From the NCBI GenBank assembly GCA_029298735.1, contig JANSLP010000057.1:1-64000 (forward strand): a DNA stretch of 64,000 nucleotides. The letters are read 5' to 3'. The stretch is from Ophiostoma sp. CBS 140.51. Its lineage: Eukaryota; Ascomycota; Sordariomycetes; Ophiostomatales; Ophiostomataceae. The notes under the pieces are model-generated. The model saw nothing but the letters and a program-made list of their open reading frames with translations. It made no database searches and was not told where the DNA came from. Made by a program: the position numbers and the translations under genes. Position 1 is the stretch's first letter, and every line of letters begins with the position of its first letter. Shown in pieces: positions 43,599 through 53,827 of this stretch.

Positions 43599-44856
43599 AT
43601 GCCGTTCGCCCAGCTCGTCCTCGGCAGCCCCGGCGCCGGCAAAAGCACATATTGCGATGGCAGTAAGTGACGTGGAAGAGACAGTGTGTACGATGAAAGC
43701 CTGCTAACGTGTTTCAGTGCACCAGTTTATGGGCGCTATTGGCCGGCAGTGCTCGGTCGTCAACCTGGACCCCGCCAACGACCACAGCAACTACCCATGT
43801 GCGCTCGACATTCGCAGCCTCGTGACGCTCGAAGAAATTATGGCCGACGACAACCTGGGCCCCAACGGTGGCGTGCTGTACGCGATTGAAGAGCTGGAGA
43901 ACAACATGACATGGCTGGAGGACGGTCTCAAAGAGTTGGGCGAGGACTACGTGCTGTTTGACTGCCCCGGGCAGGTTGAGCTGTATACACACCACAACTC
44001 GCTACGCAACATCTTTCTCAAGCTCCAGAAGATGGGATACAGGGTACGTCGTGCTTTGTATTTCTCTATACAGTGACTATATATGCTAACACTGCACTAG
44101 ATGGTCGTCGTCCATCTTTCCGACAGCTTCTGTTTGACACAGCCGTCGCTCTATCTGGCCAACATTCTGCTGGCTTTGCGCGCCATGCTGCAGATGGATC
44201 TGCCGCACGTCAACATTCTGACCAAGATCGACAAGATCGCGAGCTACGACCCGCTCCCCTTTAACCTCGACTACTACACCGACGTCCAGGACCTTTCCTA
44301 TCTGCAGGGCGCACTCGAAGAAGAGTCCCCCGCGCTGCGGAGTGAGAAATGGTCGCGGCTCAACACGGCCGTCGCCGACATGGTGGAGTCGTTTGGCCTG
44401 GTGCGATTCGAGGTGCTGGCAGTCGAGAACAAGCGCAGCATGATGCATATCCTGCGAGTGATTGACCGTGCAGGCGGCTACGTCTTTGGCGGTGCCGAGG
44501 GCGCCAACGACACAGTGTGGCAGGTGGCGATGCGGGACGAGTCGTCGATGCTAGAGGTGCGGGACATCCAGGAGCGGTGGATCGACAACAAGGAGGAGTA
44601 CGACGAGATTGAGCGACAAGAGTCGGAGCAGGAGCAGAAGCTTCGGGAAGCGCAAGAGGCGGCCGCTCGAGGAATGGACCTGGATGAAGGCAACCGAGTC
44701 GAGGAGCTCTCTCCAGAGCCGGCGGCTGCAACGCCTGTCGCTGGAAGCAGTGCTACAGGTCCTGCAGCTGACGATGACGACCTGTTCGACGACGACTTGC
44801 CCAAGCCGTCGACGACGGACAACGGTATAAAGGTCGTTCGGCGGAACAAGAAATGA
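43599..44856 (+). CDS. GPN2: GPN-loop GTPase 2
   Basis: GPN-loop GTPase acting with Gpn1/Gpn3 in RNA polymerase II assembly and nuclear import. Exons 43599-43662, 43718-44043 and 44101-44856 give 381 residues. The P-loop GSPGAGKS spans residues 9-16, the conserved NLDPAND follows, and the GPN tripeptide is at residues 69-71 (DDNLGPNGGVLYAIEELE). Further motifs are FDCPGQVELYTHH (G3) and ILTKIDKI (G4). The C-terminus is an acidic extension (DDDDLFDDDLPK). Intron 1 interrupts just after the P-loop. Its stop lies only 77 bases from the facing POP5 stop. Confidence 0.95.
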
Positions 44857-44933
44857 GTATAGGAACACGAGCAGACAGGCTCCTACTAAGAACCATGTCT
44901 TTCACTCGCTCTCCTGCATTCCGTCGGACTGTC

Positions 44934-45625
44934 TCATTCTCCTTCCAAGCTCGCTCCTCCGTCGTCCTCCATTCCCTCTCCATTGTCATCGTCAAAGTCT
45001 GCAAAGTTGTCTTCCTCGTCGCCGTTGTCGTCGTCTTCGGACATTACGTCGGTCAAAAGGTTCTTCGGCTGTTTGTTGTTCCCCGTGGACCTCGTCAACA
45101 ACTCAAAAGCCGACGTCTTGTTTCCGGCCATGTGCTGCTTGGTCGCCAGAACTAGCGCTCTAGCCTGCCGAATGGCTTCTTGTTCGACTTTCCGGATAGT
45201 GCCACCGACGCGCGAGACGCGAAAGACACAGGGGCGGCCGTTGCGGACGGGCACATGGCGCATAAACGTCAGCGCGGTCCACACGTAGCGGACATGTTCG
45301 CGGGTGATGCGAAGGATGAAAGTGGAGGTCGTTCGAGAAAAGTATTTGACTATACTGTTAGGGGTGGTTTTCAAATGGTTCTATCGTCAGGGCGGTGCTC
45401 ACCACTCAATGTCCGCTCGACAGCGCCGGCGCCGCAGTCACCGAAAAGGGCCTGGGTTTCCGACTTGATGCCGCGCAGAAGCAGCTGTGGTGTCAGGTCG
45501 CTTTGGGTTGGACGGCGGACGGCGACAAAATGAGGCTGTTCTTCTCCATTGCTCTTGGTGTCGGTCGTGCCATCCTTTGGGTAGAGGATGTTCACCAGAA
45601 GGTAGCGTTCTTTGACGCGCACCAT
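44934..45625 (-). CDS. POP5: RNase P/MRP protein subunit Pop5
   Basis: Protein subunit of RNase P and RNase MRP, which process tRNA and rRNA precursors. Exons 45625-45403 and 45349-44934 give 212 residues. It starts MVRVKERYLLVNILYP, the family signature, and joins ERTLS to VKYFSRTTSTFILRITREHV, then GTIRKVEQEAIRQARALVLA. The correct phase needs the acceptor TATAG at 45350; the CAG five bases upstream sits on the CTAAC branch site and would put a stop in the first codons. A strongly acidic tail (EDDDNGDEEDNFADFDDDNG) extends it beyond the yeast protein. It shares a divergent promoter with cnxE. Confidence 0.93.
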
Positions 45626-46111
45626 TTTGAGTGTGTTTGCTGGAAGCGGTCGTCGATTGTTGCCGTTGCCGTCCTGTCGCGTCTTGGACGTGGAAAGATT
45701 GAAGATTTTACGTGAGGTTCAAAACTCTCCAAAAGTTTAGTTGGGTCAGAATTTTGGAGCTGGGGCCGGACGGATGAAAAATAAGTGGAGAATAGCTATA
45801 TCTCGAACTTGTGACGGACTGGAAGGAGCGGGGTCTCACCTGCACGACCACACTGGACCGTTGATAGCATCATTCATTCCTTCCGTTCTCAACTTACATC
45901 ACTGGATAACGATACTAATAATTTAATACCTTCTTAAATTTCAATCATTTTGTTCAATTCTACTCTTGACAAGGAATCCTAAGAATTGACTTTCAACACT
46001 CCCCACCAACCTCACGCCGCATCGACGACGTACAGTCACTTAATCAACCTGCAGTCTCATTTTCAACACTGTCACACACATCACACAAGTACACAATCTC
46101 TCCAATCTCCA
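45626..46111. promoter_or_regulatory. Divergent promoter POP5/cnxE
   Basis: 486 bases between divergent starts, with an AT-rich core near 45910-45960 (TTTAATACCTTCTTAAATTT) and a CAC-rich leader before cnxE. Confidence 0.5.
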
Positions 46112-48311
46112 ATGTCGTCTACGACACTGCGGGTGGCCATTCTGGTCGTATCAACGACAGCATCCCGCGACCCGTCAACTGACGCTGCCATTCCAGCACT
46201 CAAGAGTGTTCTGGAAGAGAGTGGAAAATGGACTGTCGTGGAGACACAAATTGTGACGGATGAGACGGCAGCGATTCAGAAGCAAATCAAATCATGGACC
46301 GATGTCGAAGAGGATAACACTGTCAACCTCATCGTCACGACTGGCGGCACTGGTTTCGCCGTCTCCGACATCACGCCCGAGGCCGTCTCAGAACTGATTG
46401 AAAAGCCAGCGCCGGGTCTGGTGCATGGCATGCTGGCTGCCTCGCTGCAAGTGACGCCGTGTAAGTGCCCACATTCTCTATGAAAATATGTCCTCCTACT
46501 AACCGTTAGTCGCCATTATGTCTCGTCCTGTTGCGGGCGTGCGGAAAAGGAGTGTCGTTGTAACACTCCCCGGCTCGCCCAAAGGCGCCAAAGAGAACCT
46601 CCAGGCCATCATCAAGATGCTGCCGCATGCGTGTGTCCTGGCGTCGGGAATAGACTCGAGGGCATTGCACGCTGGCGGTGTAAAAAAGCTGGAGAAGGAA
46701 GCTGGTGTTGGTGCTGGAACAGGTGCTGCAGTATCAACATCCGGACACAGCCACTCACATGACCACAGCCATGGCCATAGTCATAGTCACGGGCATGGAC
46801 ATGGACACAGTCACGGCGGTCATGGTGGCGGACATGGTCACGGTTTGGTCCGACACGCACCGCCAGCGGACGCACCACCGGCAACACCACTATCCAACGA
46901 TCCCAGTCTGGGCCCGACTCGACGCAACCGTGCTAGTCCGTATCCAATGCTGTCCGTCGACGAGGCCCTCCAAAAAATTGAAGACTTTACGCCAGGCTAT
47001 GTCGAGGCCGTCCGTCCAGTCAACGAGGACCTGGTTGGCCATGTTTTGGCAGAAGACGTCTTTGCCGCAGAGGATGTGCCGGCCTTCCGGGCCAGCATCG
47101 TCGACGGATATGCTGTGGTTGTGCCAAAGGGAGACTCCTCTCAGACGGAAAGCGGGACGTTCTCAGGTGTCTTCCCCGTCGTGGGTGTCTCCCATGCAGC
47201 GCCTGATGAGGGCAAAGTCTTGAAGGCCGGCGAAATCGCCCGCATCACGACAGGTGCACCTTTACCTACTGGCGCCAATGCCGTCGTCATGGTCGAAAAC
47301 ACAGTCCTTCAGTCTCTGACCGACGACGGCGCCGAAGAAAGGGACGTCGAAATCCGCGCCGCCAACGTCCGCGACGGCGACAATGTGCGCGAGGTCGGCA
47401 GCGATGTGCGTAAGGGTCAGCTCGTGCTCCGAAAGGGGGCCAAGATTACGGCTGTGGGCGGCGAAGTCGGTCTGCTGGCCTCGGCAGGTGTCCAGCAAGT
47501 GACTATTTGTCGGCGGCCTGTCGTGGGCGTGTTGTCTACGGGCAACGAGATTGTCGAGCACGCTGACCGGCCTCCTCTGGGATTGAGACTGGGCGAAGTA
47601 CGGGATACGAACAGGCCGACCCTGCTGCTGGCCGCCCAAGAATGGGGTTTCGACACTGTCGACCTGGGTATTGTGGTGGACCAGCCGCAAACACTCGAGC
47701 AGACACTGCGTGATGCACTGCGGCAAGTCGACATGATCATCACGACCGGCGGCGTGTCAATGGGCGAGCTGGACTTGTTGAAACCAACCATCGAGCGGGC
47801 CATGGGCGGCACAATTCATTTTGGCCGTGTGGCCATGAAACCGGGAAAGCCGACGACGTTTGCCACAGTGGATGTCAAGCAAGCGAGACGGGATAGTGTT
47901 GGTGAAAGTGTTCTTAGCGGAAGCACCTCCCACAGCACACGCCGTGTCGTCCGTCCCATCTTCTCGCTTCCGGGCAACCCAGCCTCGGCTCTCGTGACGT
48001 TTCACTTGTTTGTGCTGCCCGCTCTGCACAGAATGTCGGGTGAACATCCACGTGGCCTGCCACGCGTGCCTGTTGCACTGTCGCACGACTTTGTACTCGA
48101 CAAGGAGCGGCCCGAGTACCATCGGGCCGTGGTTAGTGTCGGTGCAGACGGCATCCTAAAGGCAACAAGCACGGGCGGCCAGCGCAGCTCCAAGGTTGGC
48201 AGTATGCGCGGTGCCAATGCCCTCCTATGTATGCCGGCCGGTCCAGAGCCGTTGAAGGCTGGGGCCAAGGTGGACGCCTTGTTGATGGGCAATGTTCGTA
48301 GTGAGCTGTAG
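46112..48311 (+). CDS. cnxE: Molybdenum cofactor biosynthesis fusion protein (MogA-MoeA, CnxE/gephyrin type)
   Basis: Adenylates molybdopterin and inserts molybdate to complete the molybdenum cofactor, needed for nitrate reductase and other molybdoenzymes. Exons 46112-46460 and 46510-48311 give 716 residues. Residues 1-170 are the MogA/G domain (LIVTTGGTGFAVSDITPEAV, VTLPGSPKGAKENL). Residues 196-232 form a linker with 16 histidines. Residues 262-716 are the MoeA/E domain (VPAFRASIVDGYAV, LPTGANAVVMVEN, MIITTGGVSMGELDLLKP, LPGNPASALVTFHLF). The G-then-E order is that of gephyrin and fungal CnxE, opposite to plant Cnx1. The start is the first ATG at the domain's N-terminus; the in-frame upstream codons begin with TTG. 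Confidence 0.95.
46697..46807 (+). repeat. His-Ser/His-Gly coding repeat
   Basis: Imperfect CAY-AGY / CAY-GGN dipeptide repeats in cnxE encode alternating His-Ser and His-Gly residues (for example HSHSHDHSHGHSHSHGHGHG). The low-complexity DNA accounts for the 16-His linker. Bounds are approximate; the most regular part lies at about 46746-46858. Confidence 0.7.
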
Positions 48312-48803
48312 TTGTTACTCTCAGAAAAACATTATGAAACGTATGAGATTGTACAAATTATACATATTTCTACCTCGTTGCCCTGACCTCCTCTTGGCTA
48401 CCCTGGTAGCCTTCCATCTATTATATGTTGTTTGTGGTAGAAAAGGGAAATAAGCGACGGTAGTCGTGTCAATACAAATAGAAGAAGATGAAAAATGAAA
48501 AAGAAACGCCAGACAAATGCCGTGTCAACCCTCTTTATAAGGAGAAAAAGATGTCAACATGTGTAAACGAAAAGGAAAAGGGAAGGGGTGGCTCGGGCCA
48601 TATTACGGCCGAGTAAAATATCCCATCACGTCAACACCAACCGAGCCAACAAGAGCCCATTCTTGGATGCTCTCGCCCGCCCGGTCTCTCATCACCACCG
48701 CGCCATTCTGCCCGTAGCCTGTCCGGGACGTCCGTCCAGCCAGACTTTCGTCCGGACCACGGCCATCCCTAGACAGCCCACCTCCACGCATCGCCAGCCA
48801 CGC
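48312..48803. other. Convergent 3' spacer
   Basis: Spacer between the facing 3' ends of cnxE and VMA16. A-rich in 48425-48570. Nothing else is recognised. Confidence 0.5.
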
Positions 48804-49535
48804 TTATTCCGCACCAAACTCGCGCGCCTTGCTCGACACCAGCAGACCGATAATCAGACCGAACAGGCCCAGCACGGAACTGAAAATCTCAATCACCAGG
48901 ATGCGCACAAACAGCGACGGGTCCGCCGCGTCCGCCAGCGCCGCACCACTGCCGTTGATGCCGACGGCCACACCACAGACCAGGTTGCACATGCCGACGG
49001 TCAGACCGGACCAGAACAGCGCAAAACCCGTGTAGTACGAGTCGCCCGAGTACAGGTCGGCACCCGACACGGCCTGGATTTTCGAAGAAAAGATAATGGC
49101 CATGATGACGCCGTAGATGGCGACGACTTCGCAGAAAATAATCGAAATCAGGTTCTTGGTGCGGATGCGGGGTGCCTTGACACCGCCGCCCAGAATCGAG
49201 GAGCCTGTAATGAAGATGCCCCTGGCAAGTTAGCGCCAAACAATCTGGATAGAGAGCGAGAGCGAGAGCCAGAATACTCACCAAGCAGCACCCACGACCG
49301 AGAGGCCGATGCAGAGGGCAATGCCGAGCGATGCCCATGCATACGGTGACACCGACTCAAGGAACGCGCCCACATTAAAGGCCTCTCCACTGCCCGTGAA
49401 GAGCATGTCTAAGTCCAGTCAGTAACTACGAACTCCTGCTTCACTTCATTCCATCGTCATCGAAGATCGTAACGTACAAGCACCAACAACCAGCAGCGCC
49501 GACCCCGTGCCGCCCAGTCCGTACGAGAGACTCAT
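48804..49535 (-). CDS. VMA16: V-type ATPase proteolipid subunit c''
   Basis: Membrane rotor subunit of the vacuolar proton pump. Exons 49535-49478, 49408-49282 and 49221-48804 give 200 residues. After a short N-terminus (MSLSYGLGGTGSALLVVGA), YMLFTGSGEAFNVGAFLESV leads into the proteolipid helices: SLGIALCIGLSVVGAAWGIF, NLISIIFCEVVAIYGVIMAI (with the proton-carrying Glu in CEVVAIYG), TGFALFWSGLTVGMCNLVCG and ILVIEIFSSVLGLFGLIIGL (second Glu). The Glu in the earlier helix and the extra N-terminal segment identify subunit c'' rather than c or c'. All three exons join in phase with GT-AG introns. Confidence 0.95.
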
Positions 49536-51139
49536 TGTCGCGGTGTGTGTGTAGAGAAGGAGGGAGAGTCGAATAATCGGAAAGAAAGGATGGCTTCTGT
49601 CAGGCTGCGTCCGCGTCCGAAGCTCTTATCTGGAGATCGTGGATTCGATGCGATCGTGTTCGGTTCAAAGAGTCGTCGTTTCGTCAATCGCGCTTCAAGG
49701 GCAATCGTCCGGCCAAAAGGAATGCCGTCGAAAAGAGAAAAGGAAAGGAATGCCGCGCGTAGATGGGCTTGTCGGCTCGTGGCTTGTGATGTCGTCGCAA
49801 AAGGTTGACGTTTCGTTGTGTTGGTTGGTCGTTGCGGCCTTTTTCCAGGGATAGAATGAAGGTCGACAACGCCAACGCCAACAACCTGCAGGCAGCTAGC
49901 AAACTACCTCAAAACCGCGAAGCGGCACTACCTTCCCATTCCAGCCAATCATACGGCACCATCAGAGGAAGCTCCCTATTAAGGTACACGTGTATATACA
50001 CGTGACTATTCTTCTCAGATCACGTGCGTTTACCTGATGAACAAGCTTTGTGTGGTATATCAAGTTCTATTCATCCAATCTTCATTGTTTTACCCCTATA
50101 TTTCGAAATCTATTACTTTGGCCTATTTTAATGGGGATTAGGTGCATGTTCTGGGTTGGGATGTGCTGCTGCTGGCCCTTGTTTACGGTTGGGCTTGATC
50201 GATTTGTATCAAACCAGAAGGCTCTCTCATTGTTTTTTTTTTTTATAACAAAATAAAAAACAAAAGTGAGTTTCTTCTTCTTCTGATGAAAAATGAAGAA
50301 AAAATCGACATGAATTAAGAAGAAGTGAGATAATTTTCCTGAAAATGGCATCTTTTATAATCTATTGTTTGTCATACTTTTTTAATCTCTGCTGGGCGAC
50401 TTGATTTACATAGATAGAACGAAGCTGGTACTCCGTACACTGTGTTATGTGTTCAACAGCACCTGGATGAGTAAAATGTACAGCAACAGTGGCGGTAGTG
50501 AGAAGTGCCCAACAGACAGCACTTAGAGGAACCTTATTTTGGTTGTAAGTAAACATTTTATTATTATTCTTGCCTCTGTATGTGAGACTGTATATACTTT
50601 TGTTCTACAATTCTCACCTTCACCTCCATCACCAACCGCTTTCCCATCTCGAATAACACACCGTTTATTGATCAAATCTCAAAAAAAAACTGTTTCCTTT
50701 CTCTTCTTTTTTTACTATTCGAGGAGACGCACAAAATTTATAATTTGAAATAAAATCAGATAACAGCATTTCTCGTACATTTATCCTCATCGACCTTCAC
50801 ATCTACACACTCAAAAACACATTTCAACGATCGACACAATGTGCGGCTACGTCCACTTAAAGTACAAGTCGTACTGCTGCATCAGAACACCTTCCTGTCA
50901 CGTCCTGAAAATGCAAATTTTCATTTGGTGTGCTACGGCAAGACGGATCGAAAGGCCTTGCAGTGGACGACGCGAAGAGCCGTTAAGTCATAATCAACTT
51001 GCCGAGCCGGTAGGCCATGTCCTGCTAAAAGACCCATGTCAAGCATGTCAGAAGGGGAGCTCAAAAAAAGACTTTTTCATTTGAAGAATTTTACCTCTCA
51101 TCATCTCTTCCACTATTTATCTCAATCTCTGGCACTGTC
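49536..51139. other. Intergenic, AT-rich, with E-box palindrome
   Basis: 1.6 kb between the VMA16 start (-) and the glycosyltransferase stop (-). The VMA16-proximal part is its promoter with three CACGTG sites, annotated separately. The stretch 50040-50830 is clearly AT-rich compared with neighbours, with homopolymer T and A runs. No gene is recognised. Confidence 0.5.
49987..50026. promoter_or_regulatory. Three CACGTG E-boxes, two in a perfect palindrome
   Basis: CACGTG occurs at 49987-49992, 49999-50004 and 50021-50026. The first two with their TATATA spacer make a perfect 18-nt palindrome (CACGTGTATATACACGTG). They lie about 450-490 bases upstream of VMA16. bHLH factors bind this hexamer; the assignment to VMA16 is inferred from position. 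Confidence 0.45.
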
Positions 51140-52891
51140 TTACGACCTCGAGCTCTCTGCCATGCTGTCCCGCAGTGGCTTCGGCTGTAGCTTCTTTTTT
51201 TTCAAGGTGCTATCCATCCGCCCCAGCGTCTCCGCAATCGCGCGTTCCTGCGCTTTCTTTTTGACCAAAGCCTCGAGAGCGTTGACGGCCTCGACGGGCC
51301 CATTATGGTGTGCAAAGTCGTCACGAATACGGGCCGCAGCGGCACGATAGTCGTGTCCCGGTGGGTGCAGAGGATCACCTGGCTTCCCGTTGCTCGAGTT
51401 ATCGTTGCCATAAACAATACGGAGCACAGCAGCCCGCACAGCCGCAACTGTTGGTGCTCCCGTGGCCAAGTCGATTCCCGCACCCGACCATGCAACACGG
51501 CTGCTGACATCTGCCTTGTCTTCAGTCCGGCCAGCACAGACCAGTGGCACACCACAACTCAAGGCAGCCAGAACACCGTTATATCCAGCATTAGTGACCA
51601 TGACACCGACGTGCGGCAACAAACGCAGGTGAGGCACGAAAGCAGCAGTGCGGACATTCCCAGGACGTTTCATCTTTGGGGCTTCAACGACTGGAGCTTT
51701 GATTGTGGGCTCAGCAGTGGGCTCAGCAGCATCAGAACCAGCTCCGGTGGCGTCTGCACTGCCCTCAGCTTCGACAACGGCGGTCTCCTCACTTTCAAAC
51801 ATGGCCTCGACATTTTTGCCAGTGATGATAACCAAAAGATCATCGTGGTCGGCGAGGGCCTCGACAGTTGGCTTCACTAGTAAGTCCGTGTTGGTTGCAA
51901 TGGTTCCTTGAGTGAGGTGGACGACACGCTCACGTGGATGAGCCAACATCTCATCCCACCAGGGAGGTATGATGTCGGTAACGGGCTGCACATCTTCGGA
52001 CAGCTGTGTGGTATTCACGGCCTGTATGTTCTCGGATGGTTGTGCAGTTCCGGAAGGCTGAACAGCATCGGCGGAACCTGAATTTTCTTCGTTTGATTTT
52101 TTACCTGCAGCCTCATTGTTGGCCGCCTTGGTTGCGGTCTCTCCCATCTTTGATGCCTCTCCATCCAACCATGATGGCAACAGAGGACCCACAAACACAA
52201 CGCTCTGCAACATCTTTTTGCGTGGAAATTCAAAGGCGGGTGTCGTCATCATAATGTGCAGGTCCGGCGACCGTACATCGTCGGCATAGCTCCGCCAGCG
52301 ACTTCTCGGCGGCAAGCCCAGAATTCGGCGCTGCTTGTTGAGTGCCGACGACAGCCGCGAGATGAAAAACACAATGCCCAGAGCGTGGCGTACACGGTTG
52401 CGCAGACGTCCAGCTGCTGAGCGGGGAGGCTGTTCACCGGATCCCCATGGCGGAATCTCTGGGTCGAGTGTCACCAGCGGGTTGATGCCCAGAGTGGCAT
52501 ACGGCAGACCGGTGCGGTCCATGTAGCAGCGGGCGGCATAGGTGCAAAAGTCGACGACGAGAATGTCGGGGGCAAAATTGTCGGCGGTGGCAGCAGCGAC
52601 GCCCTCGTAGTCGCGCACCTGGGCCGGGATTCTGTCCAAGAACAGACGGCGCAGGTAGTCGGCGACTTTGGCCAAAGTAACTTTTCCCTTGATGACATGG
52701 ATGTTTTCGTCGTCAATCAGGGCGTCAGGGGACATGGGCAGAAAACGGGCGCCCGTCTTGAGGACACGAGTCTCATAACTTGGCCCCGTCATCCAGACGA
52801 CATCATGGCCGCGGCGGACGAGTTCGCAGACAACGGGCTGCGTTGGGTTGAAATGGCCGGCGTACGGGTAGGTAGCGACTAGGACCTTCAT
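51140..52891 (-). CDS. GT1-family glycosyltransferase (UGT/MGT-like)
   Basis: Predicted UDP-sugar-dependent glycosyltransferase with the GT-B fold. Single exon, 583 residues, start MKVLVATYPYAGHFNPTQPV, where His13 matches the catalytic base of the family. The acceptor-binding half has PDILVVDFCTYAARCYMDRT and LPYATLGINPLVTLDPEIPP. The donor-binding half has RVVHLTQGTIATNTDLLVKP and LRLLPHVGVMVTNAGYNGVL followed by AALSCGVPLVCAGRTEDKAD, the sugar-nucleotide signature region with NAGYNG in place of the usual HGG. Two low-complexity inserts (about residues 250-310 and 375-415) break the fold. No secretion signal is seen. The substrate is unknown; small phenolics, sterols or macrolides are family options. 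Confidence 0.87.
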   Translation of the reverse strand: MKVLVATYPYAGHFNPTQPVVCELVRRGHDVVWMTGPSYETRVLKTGARFLPMSPDALIDDENIHVIKGKVTLAKVADYLRRLFLDRIPAQVRDYEGVAAATADNFAPDILVVDFCTYAARCYMDRTGLPYATLGINPLVTLDPEIPPWGSGEQPPRSAAGRLRNRVRHALGIVFFISRLSSALNKQRRILGLPPRSRWRSYADDVRSPDLHIMMTTPAFEFPRKKMLQSVVFVGPLLPSWLDGEASKMGETATKAANNEAAGKKSNEENSGSADAVQPSGTAQPSENIQAVNTTQLSEDVQPVTDIIPPWWDEMLAHPRERVVHLTQGTIATNTDLLVKPTVEALADHDDLLVIITGKNVEAMFESEETAVVEAEGSADATGAGSDAAEPTAEPTIKAPVVEAPKMKRPGNVRTAAFVPHLRLLPHVGVMVTNAGYNGVLAALSCGVPLVCAGRTEDKADVSSRVAWSGAGIDLATGAPTVAAVRAAVLRIVYGNDNSSNGKPGDPLHPPGHDYRAAAARIRDDFAHHNGPVEAVNALEALVKKKAQERAIAETLGRMDSTLKKKKLQPKPLRDSMAESSRS

Positions 52892-53827
52892 TGTGGTGGT
52901 GATGGAGTGTGATGGGGTAGGCCACTGGAGTTGTCAAAGATGTGGGCATATCTGTGAATATTTAATACACCCATCAACGATACACGCCGACAGGATCAGA
53001 TTACCCAATTCGTGGTAACGAATCAAGCGAGTGATCATCGAGGTGTCGAGGTTTCATCTCTGCCGTGTTGTGCACTGAGTGCATGGAATCTGGGCCACTG
53101 TCACTGTTCGGCACAATGCCGTGTCCGACGGTCGATGCTGACGATTGGATCTTACTCTGTCAACATTTCTTACACTTGTTGTTGGAGAGAGGAGAGGAGA
53201 AGGTCGAATAAGATGAAGACAAAGTCTTGGCAATCCAGGCGCCTGGAACACGGGAACTGCCCCGAGGTGGCGAGTAATCAAAATGAGACGATAAAATTCA
53301 AGATGGTATTCATAAATAGGAGTAAAACACAAAATAAAATAGACAAAAAAGACAAGATTGCCTCGTCAATTCATTTGGTATTTAATGCAGTAAAAAGCCA
53401 GGCTGGCCTAAATCAAAGTGTCGAGAAAACGAGAACAGACAGTTGCCAACAGAATGATCGTCAGTGCTCTCTTTGTTCGTCAGTCCAGGCTGCAGTGTAA
53501 ATGCAGGTCAAGAATCCGAGGCCAGGAGGTGCCTGAATACGCCATTCTCTTTCCATCAGAGGCTTCTTTCGAAACCAAAAGGCGAGAAGAGACCAAAGCC
53601 TGTTCTGGACACCTCGAGACCCATGTGTGCTTCATCATCCGATCTCTGTTGTAACGTCTGTCTCCATGAAGAGAAGAACCAATAGAAAAATAAGAGAACA
53701 AAAGAAAAAAACCAAGATACAACCGAGACCTTTACTTTTAAACGCCAAAAATGCTGCCATAGATTCATCCCAAAAATATGTACCCATATATGTACCCATA
53801 ATTAGTCCTTCACTGCCAGACAGACGT
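52892..53827. other. Tandem spacer
   Basis: Glycosyltransferase promoter and RIO1 3' UTR. A TATTTAATA run lies near 52958 as a possible TATA element. Short ORFs only; no gene is seen. Confidence 0.5.
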
